Shown: one piece after another, positions 23,955-33,483 of the stretch
Layout of the letters: each line of letters opens with the position of its first letter
Numbering within the stretch: position 1 is the first letter of the stretch
NCBI RefSeq assembly: GCF_006539345.1
Contig: NZ_BJMV01000002.1
Location: forward strand, 1 to 64,000
Source: Acetobacter peroxydans
GTDB lineage: Bacteria; Pseudomonadota; Alphaproteobacteria; Acetobacterales; Acetobacteraceae
Length of the DNA stretch: 64,000 nt
Direction of reading: 5' to 3'
The notes under the pieces: model-generated
Database searches by the model: none
The model's input: only the letters and a program-made list of their open reading frames with translations
Told to the model about the DNA's origin: nothing
Position numbers and translations under genes: made by a program

Positions 23955-25022
23955 ATGAAGCAAGCGGAACACCCCATGACACTTTCTGAAATCCGTCCTT
24001 CCCCTTTGGGGGCTCAGGCCATATCCTCAAAGCTGCCCGTGGCGCTGGTGGTGGCGGGGCCGACCTGCTCAGGCAAATCGGCACTGGCCCTGTCGGTGGC
24101 GCGTGCACTGGCGGATGGCGGAATGGGGGCACAAAAGGGCTGGGTGGGGGCAACCATCATCAACGCGGATTCCATGCAGGTGTACAAAGACCTGCGTGTG
24201 CTGACGGCCCGCCCGAGCGTGGCGGAGGAGCAAATGGTGCCCCACCGTCTCTATGGAGTGCTGCCTGCTTCCAGCACAGGCAGCGTGGCCTGGTGGCGAG
24301 GCTGTGCGCTTGAGGCGATGGAGGAGGCATGGCGGGCGGGTCGTCTGCCGGTTTTGTGCGGTGGAACAGGGCTGTATTTCCGCGCGCTGACACACGGGCT
24401 GGCGGCGATTCCTGAATGCCCGCCGGCGGTGCGGGATGAAGCCCGTCAGGCCGTGGCGCAGGAGGGCGCTCCGGCCCTGCATTCCCGCCTTGCCAGTGTG
24501 GACCCCGAAACGGCAGCCCGTTTACAACCTGCCGATTCCCAGCGGATTACCCGTGCATGGGAAGTGTGGCGCGCGACGGGGCGAAGCCTGAGCTGGTGGC
24601 AGGTCCAGCCGGGATTGCCACCAGCCGCCTGCCGGTTTGTGGCGGTGCGGCTGGCCCCCGACCGCGCAGTGCTGCGCGCGCGCATACAGGCGCGTTTTGA
24701 AGCGATGCTGGCGGCCGGTGCGGTGGACGAGGTACGCGCCCTGCTGACGCAGAGGCTTGATCCGGCGCTGCCCGCCATGCGCGCACATGGTGTGCCGGAA
24801 CTGACAGCCATGCTTGAAGGGCGCATTACGCAGGATGAAGCAACGCGTCTCGCCGTTCAGGCTACGGGGCGCTATACCAAGCGGCAGGCGACATGGTTCG
24901 CGCACCATGCTCTGGCTGAGCCAGACCGTACATGCAAGGTTGATACGTGTTTTGAGCATATCGCGCAATTTTCGGAAAGAAAATTGCATGAAATCATATC
25001 TTTTATTTTCCGTTCAGCTTGA
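23955..25022 (+). CDS. miaA: tRNA dimethylallyltransferase
   Basis: Prenyltransferase that adds the dimethylallyl group to A37 of tRNAs reading UNN codons. Motifs are the P-loop VVAGPTCSGKSALALS, NADSMQVYKDLRVLTARPS, GGTGLYFRALTHGLA and the late RYTKRQATWF. There is a short Gly-rich insertion between the P-loop helix and the NADSMQ strand. The start is chosen at the ATG at 23955, with AGGA nine bases upstream; 23976 (MTLSEI) is also plausible. The last 35 residues are not conserved. It precedes the ilv operon by 63 bases with only a weak hairpin (CCCTGA/TCAGGG, 25053-25071) between, so some read-through into ilvB is possible. Confidence 0.92.
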   Translation: MKQAEHPMTLSEIRPSPLGAQAISSKLPVALVVAGPTCSGKSALALSVARALADGGMGAQKGWVGATIINADSMQVYKDLRVLTARPSVAEEQMVPHRLYGVLPASSTGSVAWWRGCALEAMEEAWRAGRLPVLCGGTGLYFRALTHGLAAIPECPPAVRDEARQAVAQEGAPALHSRLASVDPETAARLQPADSQRITRAWEVWRATGRSLSWWQVQPGLPPAACRFVAVRLAPDRAVLRARIQARFEAMLAAGAVDEVRALLTQRLDPALPAMRAHGVPELTAMLEGRITQDEATRLAVQATGRYTKRQATWFAHHALAEPDRTCKVDTCFEHIAQFSERKLHEIISFIFRSA

Positions 25023-25085
25023 CGCCCGTAGTCGCACGGCATAATACAAACCCCCTGATCTCACTTCAGGGCTATTGAGGATACC

Positions 25086-26888
25086 ATGATGTCAACCACT
25101 GCCCACGCCCCAACCACCACCGCCCTTAGCGGCGCGGAAGTGCTGATGCGCGCGCTGATCGAGCAGGGGGTTGAGGTTATTTTCGGTTATCCGGGCGGTG
25201 CGGTGCTGCCTATTTACGATGCCCTGTTCAAGCAGAGTCATATCCGCCACATTCTGGTGCGCCACGAGCAGGCCGCCGTGCACGCGGCTGAAGCCTATGC
25301 CCGCTCCACCGGCAAGGTCGGGGTGGTGCTGGTCACGAGTGGCCCAGGTGCGACCAATGCCGTGACCGGTCTGCTGGACGCGATGATGGATTCCATCCCG
25401 CTGGTGTGCCTGTCCGGGCAGGTGCCTACTGCGCTGATTGGCAACGACGCTTTTCAGGAAGCGGATACAACCGGCATTACCCGTCCTGTGACCAAATACA
25501 ACTATTTGGTGCGTCGTCCGGAAGACCTTGCCCCTGCGGTGCATGAAGCCTTTGCCATCGCGCGTTCGGGACGGCCCGGCCCGGTGCTGGTGGATCTGCC
25601 CAAGAACATCACCGTGGGCGATGCGCCTTATATTGGTGCGCAGGATATCCGTCCCCGCACGACCAAGGTGCGGACCCAGCCTGAGCGCGAAGCGGTAGCC
25701 CGTGCGGTGGCCGCTATGAAGGGGGCCAAGCGTCCGCTGTTTTACACGGGGGGCGGGATCATCAACGCCGGGCCGCAGGCCAGCGAAGCCCTGCGCAGGC
25801 TGGTGGACATGACGGGCTTTCCTGTCACCTCTACCCTGATGGGGCTGGGGGCTTTTCCTGGCACGGATAAGCGCTTTCTGGGTATGCTGGGTATGCACGG
25901 CACATACGAGGCCAATCTGGCCACGCATGGCTGCGACGTGCTGATCGCCCTCGGCAGCCGTTTTGATGACCGCGTGACGGGCCGCGTCAATGCGTTCTCG
26001 CCCGGCTCCTTCAAAATTCACGTGGATATCGACCCTTCGCAGATCAACAAGATCGTGCACGTTGATGAAGGTATCGTGGGGGACGTGGGCGCGGTCATCG
26101 ATATGATGATCGAGGAATGGGAGCATCAGCCTGCCGCCACGCATGAGGCCGACCTTGCCGCGTGGTGGGCACAGATCGAAGGCTGGCGTGCGCTGGATTG
26201 CCTGCGTTTTACGCAGGACGGCGCGGCGGATGCCATCATCAAGCCGCAGCAGGCGATCAGCCGGATTTACGAACTGGCGCGTGAGACCCGGCGCGAGACC
26301 TATGTGTCCACCGAGGTCGGGCAGCACCAGATGTGGGCGGCGCAGTTCTTCCGCTTTGACAGCCCCAACCGCTGGCTGACGTCCGGCGGGCTGGGCACCA
26401 TGGGCTACGGCCTGCCTGCCGCCGTGGGTGCACAGGTTGCCCACCCCGATGCGCTGGTTATGGATATCGCGGGGGAAGCCTCGACCCTGATGAACATTCA
26501 GGAGCTGGGCACAATCGCGCAATATCGCCTGCCGGTGAAGATTTTCATCATCAACAACCACTACATGGGCATGGTGCGCCAGTGGCAGGAACTGCTGCAC
26601 GGCTCACGCTATTCCGAGAGCTATAGCGACGCGCTGCCAGATTTCGTGAAGCTGGCCGAAAGCTTCCATGCTCGTGGCCTGCGTGTCACCCGGCTGGATG
26701 AGCTGGATAACACGATCCGTCAGGCGCTTGCCCATGACGGGCCGGTGATGGTGGATATCTGCGTTGCGGAAGGGGAGAACTGCTTCCCCATGATTCCGTC
26801 CGGCGCGGCCCATAATGAAATGATTCTGGGGCCTGAGCAGGAAAGCAGCGGGGCCGAAGTCAGTACGGAAGGGCGTATGCTCGTCTGA
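25086..26888 (+). CDS. ilvB: Acetolactate synthase, large (catalytic) subunit
   Basis: Thiamine-diphosphate enzyme of 600 residues that condenses two pyruvates to acetolactate, or pyruvate with 2-oxobutyrate, at the start of valine, leucine and isoleucine synthesis. The N-terminal ThDP domain has FGYPGGAVLPIYDAL and the catalytic Glu in VRHEQAAVHAAEAYAR. The central FAD-type domain includes LGMHGTYEAN. The C-terminal domain has ThDP/Mg motif DIAGEASTLMNIQEL, where the usual GDG/GDA is GEA, followed by FIINNHYMGMVRQWQEL. GAGGATACC before the ATG gives a reasonable ribosome-binding site. It is followed by ilvN and ilvC in one operon. No leader peptide rich in branched-chain residues was seen in the 63-base leader. 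Confidence 0.96.
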   Translation: MMSTTAHAPTTTALSGAEVLMRALIEQGVEVIFGYPGGAVLPIYDALFKQSHIRHILVRHEQAAVHAAEAYARSTGKVGVVLVTSGPGATNAVTGLLDAMMDSIPLVCLSGQVPTALIGNDAFQEADTTGITRPVTKYNYLVRRPEDLAPAVHEAFAIARSGRPGPVLVDLPKNITVGDAPYIGAQDIRPRTTKVRTQPEREAVARAVAAMKGAKRPLFYTGGGIINAGPQASEALRRLVDMTGFPVTSTLMGLGAFPGTDKRFLGMLGMHGTYEANLATHGCDVLIALGSRFDDRVTGRVNAFSPGSFKIHVDIDPSQINKIVHVDEGIVGDVGAVIDMMIEEWEHQPAATHEADLAAWWAQIEGWRALDCLRFTQDGAADAIIKPQQAISRIYELARETRRETYVSTEVGQHQMWAAQFFRFDSPNRWLTSGGLGTMGYGLPAAVGAQVAHPDALVMDIAGEASTLMNIQELGTIAQYRLPVKIFIINNHYMGMVRQWQELLHGSRYSESYSDALPDFVKLAESFHARGLRVTRLDELDNTIRQALAHDGPVMVDICVAEGENCFPMIPSGAAHNEMILGPEQESSGAEVSTEGRMLV

Positions 26889-26944
26889 GGCAGGCGCGTT
26901 TTTTCATTTTGCATATTCTGGTCTGTCTTCAGGGAAACTGAACA

Positions 26945-27463
26945 ATGCAGCAGGAAATTTCCGGTTCCGCCGTGATCTCGCTTCTGGTGGACAACGAAAG
27001 CGGCGCGCTGGCTCGTATCGTGGAGCTGTTCTCGGGCCGTGGTTACAATATCCAGAGCCTGACCGTGGCGCCCGTGGACGAGCAGGGCACAACTTCGCGC
27101 GTCAATATCGTGACGACGGGCACTCCCTCGGCCATCGGGCAGGTGAAGGTGCAGATCGAGCGCCTTGTGCCGGTCTCGCGCGTGGTCAACCTGTCGGATG
27201 CGGGGCCTTATGTCGCGCGGGAAATGGCGCTGGTGAAGGTGGTGTCCTCGGGGGAATCCCGCACCGAGGCGCTGCGGATTGCCGAGGCGTTCCGCGCCAG
27301 GGCTGTGGACACAACCGCTACGTCTTTTGTATTTGAACTGACCGGCTCATCCGACAAGCTGGACAGTTTTATTGATCTGATGCGTCCGCTCGGCCTGGCC
27401 GAGGTGTCCCGCACCGGCGTGGCGTCAATTTGCCGCGGACCGAAGACAATTCAGAACTTCTGA
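26945..27463 (+). CDS. ilvN: Acetolactate synthase, small (regulatory) subunit
   Basis: Regulatory subunit of 172 residues. An N-terminal ACT domain opens with ISLLVDNESGALARIVELFS (first residue differs by the V at the preceding position), followed by GRGYNIQSLTVAP and a second domain ending SRTGVASICRGPKT. It binds valine for feedback inhibition and stimulates the large subunit. It starts 56 bases after ilvB and is followed by ilvC after 54 bases, so it is the middle gene of ilvBNC. Length and motifs are those of the alphaproteobacterial IlvH/IlvN type. Confidence 0.95.
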   Translation: MQQEISGSAVISLLVDNESGALARIVELFSGRGYNIQSLTVAPVDEQGTTSRVNIVTTGTPSAIGQVKVQIERLVPVSRVVNLSDAGPYVAREMALVKVVSSGESRTEALRIAEAFRARAVDTTATSFVFELTGSSDKLDSFIDLMRPLGLAEVSRTGVASICRGPKTIQNF

Positions 27464-28543
<1,080 letters not shown>

Positions 28544-28554
28544 GCAAGGTTTCT

Positions 28555-28577
28555 GTTCCGGCCCTACGGGCTGGAAC
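28555..28577 (+). terminator. First hairpin after ilvC
   Basis: GTTCCGGCCC (28555-28564) pairs with GGGCTGGAAC (28568-28577), loop TAC, one G-T wobble; it starts 11 bases after the ilvC stop. It is followed by GTTTCTG, not a clear T run, so it may protect the 3' end ahead of the stronger terminator downstream. Confidence 0.6.
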
Positions 28578-28599
28578 GTTTCTGCCGGTTTGTGGCATG

Positions 28600-28637
28600 G
28601 CCCCTTCCTGTCTGATGACGGGAGGGGGCTTTTTTTT
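28600..28637 (+). terminator. Strong intrinsic terminator of the ilv operon
   Basis: A 13-pair stem (28600-28612 with 28617-28629, two G-T wobbles, loop TGAT) followed directly by eight T residues (28630-28637). This is a textbook rho-independent terminator on the plus strand and ends the ilvBNC transcript. Confidence 0.93.
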
Positions 28638-28735
28638 ATGGTTGCGGCACGTGCGCAGGGGCATAAACTTTTTTTCGGCGTGGGCCGTGCTCTGCGCCAA
28701 CAAGGCTGTCCGTTACGGTGAATGCAGGAAAAGCC

Positions 28736-30115
28736 ATGAATGTTTCTCCAACAATCGTGTGGTTCCGAGAGGATTTCCGTCTGGCGGACAATCAGGCCCT
28801 GCACGAAGCCACGCTGCTTGGACAGCCGCTGATCTGTCTTGTTATTCTCGATGATGCAGCAAACATGGGCGCCGCGGCGCAATGGTGGCTGGATGGCGCC
28901 ATCCACGCTCTTGCTGCCGACCTGCGCGCAAAGGGCGGAGACCTGCACGTTCTGCGGGGCCCGGCCCGCCGTGTCGTGGAGTCCGTTGCGCAGGCGACGG
29001 GGGCCGGAGCGGTGTTCTGGAACCGCCGGTATGACCCGAACGGACGCGAGACAGATACGGCGCTCAAGGCGGCATTGCAGGCGCGTGGCGTGGTGGCCCG
29101 CAGTTTTTCCGGCGCTTTGCTGCACGAGCCATGGACCGTGCGTACGCAGTCAGGCGCGCCTTACAAGATATTCACGGCTTTCTGGCGCGCGGCCTGCACG
29201 CTGCCCGTGCAGGCATTCCTGCGGCCCGCCCCTGACAGACTTGTTTTTGCACCCCCAATCCCGGCACTGGAAGCATTGCGTGTGCCGCCCGAGCAGTACC
29301 GCCTGCTCCCCACCGCGCCAGACTGGGCGGGAGGGCTGCGTGCGGCATGGAAACCGGGCGAGGCGCAGGCCCGTGCCCGACTGACTGATTTCTGTCGTCA
29401 TCATCAGGCCGAGTACGCCCAGACCCGTGATTTTCCAGCCATGGAAACGACAAGCGGTCTTTCTGCGTTTTTGCGCTTTGGTCATATCAGCCCCGCACGT
29501 GTGTGGGAGACAGCGCAGGCCAGCCCGAACCCGGATAAATTTCTGACCGAACTGGGCTGGCGGGATTTTGCCTGGTCACTCCTGTTTGAAACACCTGACC
29601 TTGCAAGTCGCAACCTGCGGCCCGAATTCGATGCCATGAAGTGGCGGACAGACCCTAAAGGGCTGGCGGCATGGCAGCGCGGGCGAACCGGCTACCCGCT
29701 GGTGGATGCCGGTATGCGCGAGTTGTGGCACACGGGAGTCATGCACAACCGGGTGCGCATGGTGGTGGCGTCGTTTCTGGTCAAGCATCTGCTGATCGAC
29801 TGGCGTGAGGGCGAACGCTGGTTCGCGGATACGCTGGTGGATTATGACCCGGCCAGTAATCCGATGAACTGGCAGTGGAGTGCCGGCACGGGCGTGGATG
29901 CGGCTCCCTATTTCCGCATCATGAACCCTATTCTGCAGTCACGGAAATTCGACCCGCACGGAATCTACATCCGGCGCTGGGTGCCTGAAGTGGCCCATCT
30001 GTCCGACAAGGACATCCATACACCGTGGGAGGTGGGGTGCCGGGGGTACGTCGCGCCTGTGGTTGACCATGCCGAGGCGCGGGCACGCGCACTGGCCGCG
30101 TGGAAAGCCCTGTAA
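28736..30115 (+). CDS. phrB: Deoxyribodipyrimidine photo-lyase (CPD class I photolyase)
   Basis: DNA repair flavoenzyme of 459 residues that splits UV-induced pyrimidine dimers using light. The N-terminal antenna-binding domain opens with TIVWFREDFRLADNQALHEA. The C-terminal FAD domain has ELGWRDFAWSLLF, KWRTDPKGLAAWQRGRTGYP, VDAGMRELWHTGVMHNRVRM and NPMNWQWSAGTGVDAAPYFR, all conserved in class I photolyases. The ATG at 28736 has AGGA seven bases upstream; a GTG six codons earlier is weaker. It stands as a single gene after the ilv terminator. Confidence 0.93.
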   Translation: MNVSPTIVWFREDFRLADNQALHEATLLGQPLICLVILDDAANMGAAAQWWLDGAIHALAADLRAKGGDLHVLRGPARRVVESVAQATGAGAVFWNRRYDPNGRETDTALKAALQARGVVARSFSGALLHEPWTVRTQSGAPYKIFTAFWRAACTLPVQAFLRPAPDRLVFAPPIPALEALRVPPEQYRLLPTAPDWAGGLRAAWKPGEAQARARLTDFCRHHQAEYAQTRDFPAMETTSGLSAFLRFGHISPARVWETAQASPNPDKFLTELGWRDFAWSLLFETPDLASRNLRPEFDAMKWRTDPKGLAAWQRGRTGYPLVDAGMRELWHTGVMHNRVRMVVASFLVKHLLIDWREGERWFADTLVDYDPASNPMNWQWSAGTGVDAAPYFRIMNPILQSRKFDPHGIYIRRWVPEVAHLSDKDIHTPWEVGCRGYVAPVVDHAEARARALAAWKAL

Positions 30116-30122
30116 GCGGCGC

Positions 30123-30485
30123 TCAGCGGATCATCTTGCGAATGATGCCCATGAGTTCTTCAAGAGTTTCATCGCCGCCATTCTCCTGCACGGCGCGGCG
30201 CACGCAGCCTCTGGCGTGGTTTTCAAGCAGGCGGATGCTTAGCGCGTCTATGGCCGAACGCACGGCGGAAAGCTGGGTGAGAATATCCACGCAGTAGCGG
30301 TCGTCGCGCACCATGCCCGCGATACCGCCAATCTGCCCTTCAATCCTTCGCAGGCGGTTGATCAGGGCAGTCTTGTCGGGCTGCACGACCTGTCTGGAGG
30401 CGGCCTCGGCCTGCTCTGGGGGCGTGCAGGCCATGCAGCCGCCTGTGCCAGGCTGGGGAGCGGTGCCGGGTGGTTTTGCGTTCAT
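30123..30485 (-). CDS. csoR: CsoR/RcnR-family metal-sensing repressor, probably Cu(I)-responsive
   Basis: All-helical regulator of about 120 residues. The core contains LINRLRRIEGQIGGIAGMV, and the Cu(I)-type ligand set is present: Cys in DRYCVDILTQL, then His and Cys in LLENHARGCVRRA. The N-terminal 45 residues have two extra cysteines in GGCMACTPP. In CsoR, copper binding releases the protein from promoters of copper-export genes. It lies 71 bases downstream of copB on the same strand, so it may be the last gene of the cop operon. A CsoR-like site is present between the two divergent cop units at 33971-33986. The start is uncertain; 30485 or 30521 are both open. Confidence 0.88.
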   Translation of the reverse strand: MNAKPPGTAPQPGTGGCMACTPPEQAEAASRQVVQPDKTALINRLRRIEGQIGGIAGMVRDDRYCVDILTQLSAVRSAIDALSIRLLENHARGCVRRAVQENGGDETLEELMGIIRKMIR

Positions 30486-30556
30486 GCCTGCCAGTTTAAG
30501 CGATCCTGACAGGAATGACACCCGTGTTCTGGCGTGGCCCGTATGCCGTGCGGGCC

Positions 30557-31669
30557 TTAGTACCAGGTCCGCAGCCCGAAAGTGAAGCGCAGGTCGTCCG
30601 GCCCGTTGGCAGGACTTGTGCGCGAGGCGGAAGGCGCGTGCGCGGCGGCCCCGTAATTGCCCGCGTAGGTTACGGCAATATAAGGTGCGAGCTTGCGTTT
30701 GAACTCGTAACGCAGGCGCAGTCCCGCATCGATGGAGGAAAAGCCCTGACTGTCCCCGCGCGCGGGGTCTGTGTGCGAGTAGAAGTTCAGTTCGGCCTGT
30801 GGTTGCAGGATCAGCCGGTTGGTAATCAGCAGGTCGTATGACCCCTCCAGCTTGCCTGCCACACCATCGGCATTGAAATAGGCCGTGGCCGATACTTCGA
30901 AGAAATACAGCGCCAGCCCCTGTACGCCCACGGCTCCCCAGGCGCGCACCGGCCCGCTGTCGAGGTCAAGCCGGGTGCCCGCCTGCAGGTCAAAATAGGT
31001 GGTAAGAGCGTGGTCGTATAGCAGTTCATGGTCGCCGTCGCTCATGGTGCGGTGGCTGTCCACGGTGCCTTCCGACTTGATCCACAGCTTGTCATGGTCG
31101 GTGCCAAACCATGCCTGACCGGAATAACGGAACAGGCTGCCGTTTGCCGCATAGCGCCCTTCAAGCTGCTCCATGAGAATATGGACATAGGTGTTATGAT
31201 CCATCACCGGTGGCATGTTGTGGATATACCGCACCTTTGGCACGGGGGGCGGCGTGGCTGGCCAGCGAGCGCTGGGGCTGAGGGGAGGCAGGCTGACATA
31301 CGCCCTGCCTGCTGGCGTGGCCATGTTCATGCTGGCCATGTTGTCCTTGTCTGCCGTTTGGGTGCTGGCTTTTGCTGTCGGAAGTGCCGCAGGATGTTGC
31401 CCGGCCTGCTGCCGGAGCTGGACTGCTTTCGCAGGGGTGGCCGGTTTGGCCGTATCCTCCATGCCGTCCATTCCTTCCATGTCATCCATGTCATCCATGT
31501 CGTCCATGTCGGACATCGCGTGTCCAGACTTCGGCTTTTGCGGCATGGTGTGGGCGCTGGCATGGGTAAGAGGGGCCGGGGTTGCGGCGGTGCTGGACGC
31601 TGCTGGCACAAGGGCCAGTAGCCCGGCTAGAAGTCCGGCGGTGTGAGCGGGAGCGCACTGTTTTTTCAT
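30557..31669 (-). CDS. copB: Copper resistance protein B (outer membrane)
   Basis: Outer-membrane protein of 370 residues. A signal peptide covers about residues 1-30 (Lys-Lys start, hydrophobic core, AxA site). A Met/Asp-rich segment follows (MSDMDDMDDMDDMEGMDGM, about 53-71) made from a short tandem repeat. The C-terminal 230 residues form the CopB beta-barrel domain, with RYIHNMPPVMDHNTYVHIL-like opening and a terminal aromatic pair in GLRTWY. Methionine repeats bind Cu(I), and the protein sequesters or exports copper together with CopA. The ATG at 31669 overlaps the copA stop (ATGA), giving coupled translation and fixing the start. Confidence 0.9.
   Translation of the reverse strand: MKKQCAPAHTAGLLAGLLALVPAASSTAATPAPLTHASAHTMPQKPKSGHAMSDMDDMDDMDDMEGMDGMEDTAKPATPAKAVQLRQQAGQHPAALPTAKASTQTADKDNMASMNMATPAGRAYVSLPPLSPSARWPATPPPVPKVRYIHNMPPVMDHNTYVHILMEQLEGRYAANGSLFRYSGQAWFGTDHDKLWIKSEGTVDSHRTMSDGDHELLYDHALTTYFDLQAGTRLDLDSGPVRAWGAVGVQGLALYFFEVSATAYFNADGVAGKLEGSYDLLITNRLILQPQAELNFYSHTDPARGDSQGFSSIDAGLRLRYEFKRKLAPYIAVTYAGNYGAAAHAPSASRTSPANGPDDLRFTFGLRTWY
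31479..31516. repeat. Short tandem repeat coding the CopB methionine-rich segment
   Basis: Four imperfect copies of a 9-base unit (TCCATGTCA, with one TCCATGTCG variant) in frame within copB. On the minus strand it codes Asp-Met-Asp units. Copy number could change by slippage, altering the number of copper-binding methionines. Confidence 0.7.
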
Positions 31670-33399
31670 GACACCACCACCGTGCGGAACATGCCAAGAT
31701 CCATGTGATAGAGCAGGTGGCAGTGATAGGCCCACAGTCCGGGTGTGTCGGCTGAAACAAGGTAGCTCAGACGGCTGCCCGGCTGCACGATGACTGTGTG
31801 TTTGACCGGGTTGTAAGCCCCCTGACCGTTTTCCAGTTCACTCCACAGGCCATGCAGGTGCACGGGGTGCTCCATCATGGTGTCGTTGATCAGCACAAAG
31901 CGCACCCGTTCGCCCAGCCGTAGGGGAATGGGATCGGCTTCGGAAAACTTGTGGCCGTCAAATCCCCAGATATAGCGTTCCATGTTGCCGGTCAGGTGCA
32001 GGATGATCTCGCGAGAGGGTGGACGTGGATCGCTAGCCGGACGGATCGCGCGCAGGTCTGCATAAGTCAGGACACGGCGGCCATTGTCGCGCAGGCCGTC
32101 GCCGGGGTCGGCCAGACGGTTGACGGGCATGGCAGCCACGTTCTGGTTTTCCACATTGAGCGGAGGGGTGTCGGCCTGTGCCCGGTGGGCCATGGCCTTC
32201 ATGTCCATGGCCTCCATTCCGGTCTCTGAGCCCATGCCCATGTCCAGCATGGTACGCACGGGGCGCGGGTCCATGGGCGGGATGGCGGCACTCATGTCCG
32301 TGCGGGGGGCCAGCGTGCCGCGCGCATAGCCCGTGCGGTCTTCGCTCTGGGCGAAAATCGTGTAGGCCTGCGCGGCTTGGGGCGTCACGATACAATCATA
32401 GGTTTCCGCCACCCCGATACGGAATTCATCCACCTGCACGGGTTCCACGTCATTGCCGTCAGACTGAATAATCGTCAGGGGCAGGCCGGGAATACGGATA
32501 TCGTAAAACGTCATGGCCGAAGCATTGATGAACCGCAGCCTGATCCGCTCGCCCGGGGCGAACCGCCCGGTCCAGTTGGCGTGCGGGGTCTGCCCGTTCA
32601 TCAGATAGGTGTAGATAATACCGCTGACATCCGAAATATCGGTGGCGGACATATTCATGCCTGCCCATTGCAGGCGGTTTTTCAGAACGGGCAGCACGCC
32701 ATCTCGCCGCGCATCGGGAAAGAAGGAAGCCGCCGTGCGCTGGCGGAACGTGTAATAGTCGCTCTGGAATTTGAGATTTTTGATGATGTCAGATGGCTCA
32801 ACATCCGCCCAGTCGGATAGCACAATCACGTAATCGCGGTCGTACTGCCGGGTTTCGCCTTCTCTGGGGTCGATGACGATCGCACCGTACAGCCCCTTGG
32901 CCTCCTGCATATTGGAATGGCTGTGGTACCAGTAGGTGCCGCTCTGCCGCAGCATGAAGCGGTAGGTAAAGGCCTGCCCCGGCGCGATACCGCCAAAGCT
33001 CAGCCCCGGTACGCCGTCCATGTTGGCGGGACAGCGGAGCCCGTGCCAGTGAATGGAGGTTTCCTCATCCATCGTGTTGTGGACATGCAGGGTAACTTCA
33101 TCGCCTTCGCGCCAGCGCAGGGTTGGGGCGGGCATACTGCCATTGACCGTAGGCGCTTTCTGCGGCTTGCCCAGAACATGCACCGGCGTATGGCCTATGC
33201 TCAGCATGAACGTGTTGGCCGACTGCGGTGGGACGTGCCCGGCGGGCAGGAAAGGGAGCGGGGGCGTGTCCATGGCGCTGGCCGGACGTGCCGGTGCAGA
33301 GAGCGTGCTCAGGCCAGCAAGTGCTCCGGCCCCGGTTATGAACCGGCGGCGCGACAGTCCACCCACAAGGGTGGCAAAAGGAGTAGGCATGGTATCCAT
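31666..33399 (-). CDS. copA: Copper resistance protein A, periplasmic multicopper oxidase
   Basis: Multicopper oxidase of 577 residues exported by the Tat system: the signal has SRRRFITGAGALAGLS near residue 16. Copper ligand motifs are complete: HWHGLRCP and WYHSHSN in the first domain, HPVHLHGLW and YHCHLLYHMDLGMFR at the C-terminus. A Met-rich loop (MLDMGMGSETGMEAMDMKAM, about residues 385-405) is characteristic of CopA/PcoA and binds copper. The enzyme probably oxidises Cu(I) to the less toxic Cu(II) in the periplasm. It sits between a small secreted protein gene and copB. An ATG three codons later is an alternative start. This is unrelated to the P-type ATPase also named CopA. Confidence 0.93.
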   Translation of the reverse strand: MDTMPTPFATLVGGLSRRRFITGAGALAGLSTLSAPARPASAMDTPPLPFLPAGHVPPQSANTFMLSIGHTPVHVLGKPQKAPTVNGSMPAPTLRWREGDEVTLHVHNTMDEETSIHWHGLRCPANMDGVPGLSFGGIAPGQAFTYRFMLRQSGTYWYHSHSNMQEAKGLYGAIVIDPREGETRQYDRDYVIVLSDWADVEPSDIIKNLKFQSDYYTFRQRTAASFFPDARRDGVLPVLKNRLQWAGMNMSATDISDVSGIIYTYLMNGQTPHANWTGRFAPGERIRLRFINASAMTFYDIRIPGLPLTIIQSDGNDVEPVQVDEFRIGVAETYDCIVTPQAAQAYTIFAQSEDRTGYARGTLAPRTDMSAAIPPMDPRPVRTMLDMGMGSETGMEAMDMKAMAHRAQADTPPLNVENQNVAAMPVNRLADPGDGLRDNGRRVLTYADLRAIRPASDPRPPSREIILHLTGNMERYIWGFDGHKFSEADPIPLRLGERVRFVLINDTMMEHPVHLHGLWSELENGQGAYNPVKHTVIVQPGSRLSYLVSADTPGLWAYHCHLLYHMDLGMFRTVVVS

Positions 33400-33483
33400 C
33401 CATCAGGGCCGCCATGCCCGAAGGCACGGCAGCAACCGTGAAAACGCGAAAGCCGTGTCATGAACACTGCTTTTGGCTTTTGT

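Noticed and set aside
25092-26600. A 502-codon open frame antisense to ilvB
   Set aside because: Mirror of ilvB codon bias with no family resemblance.
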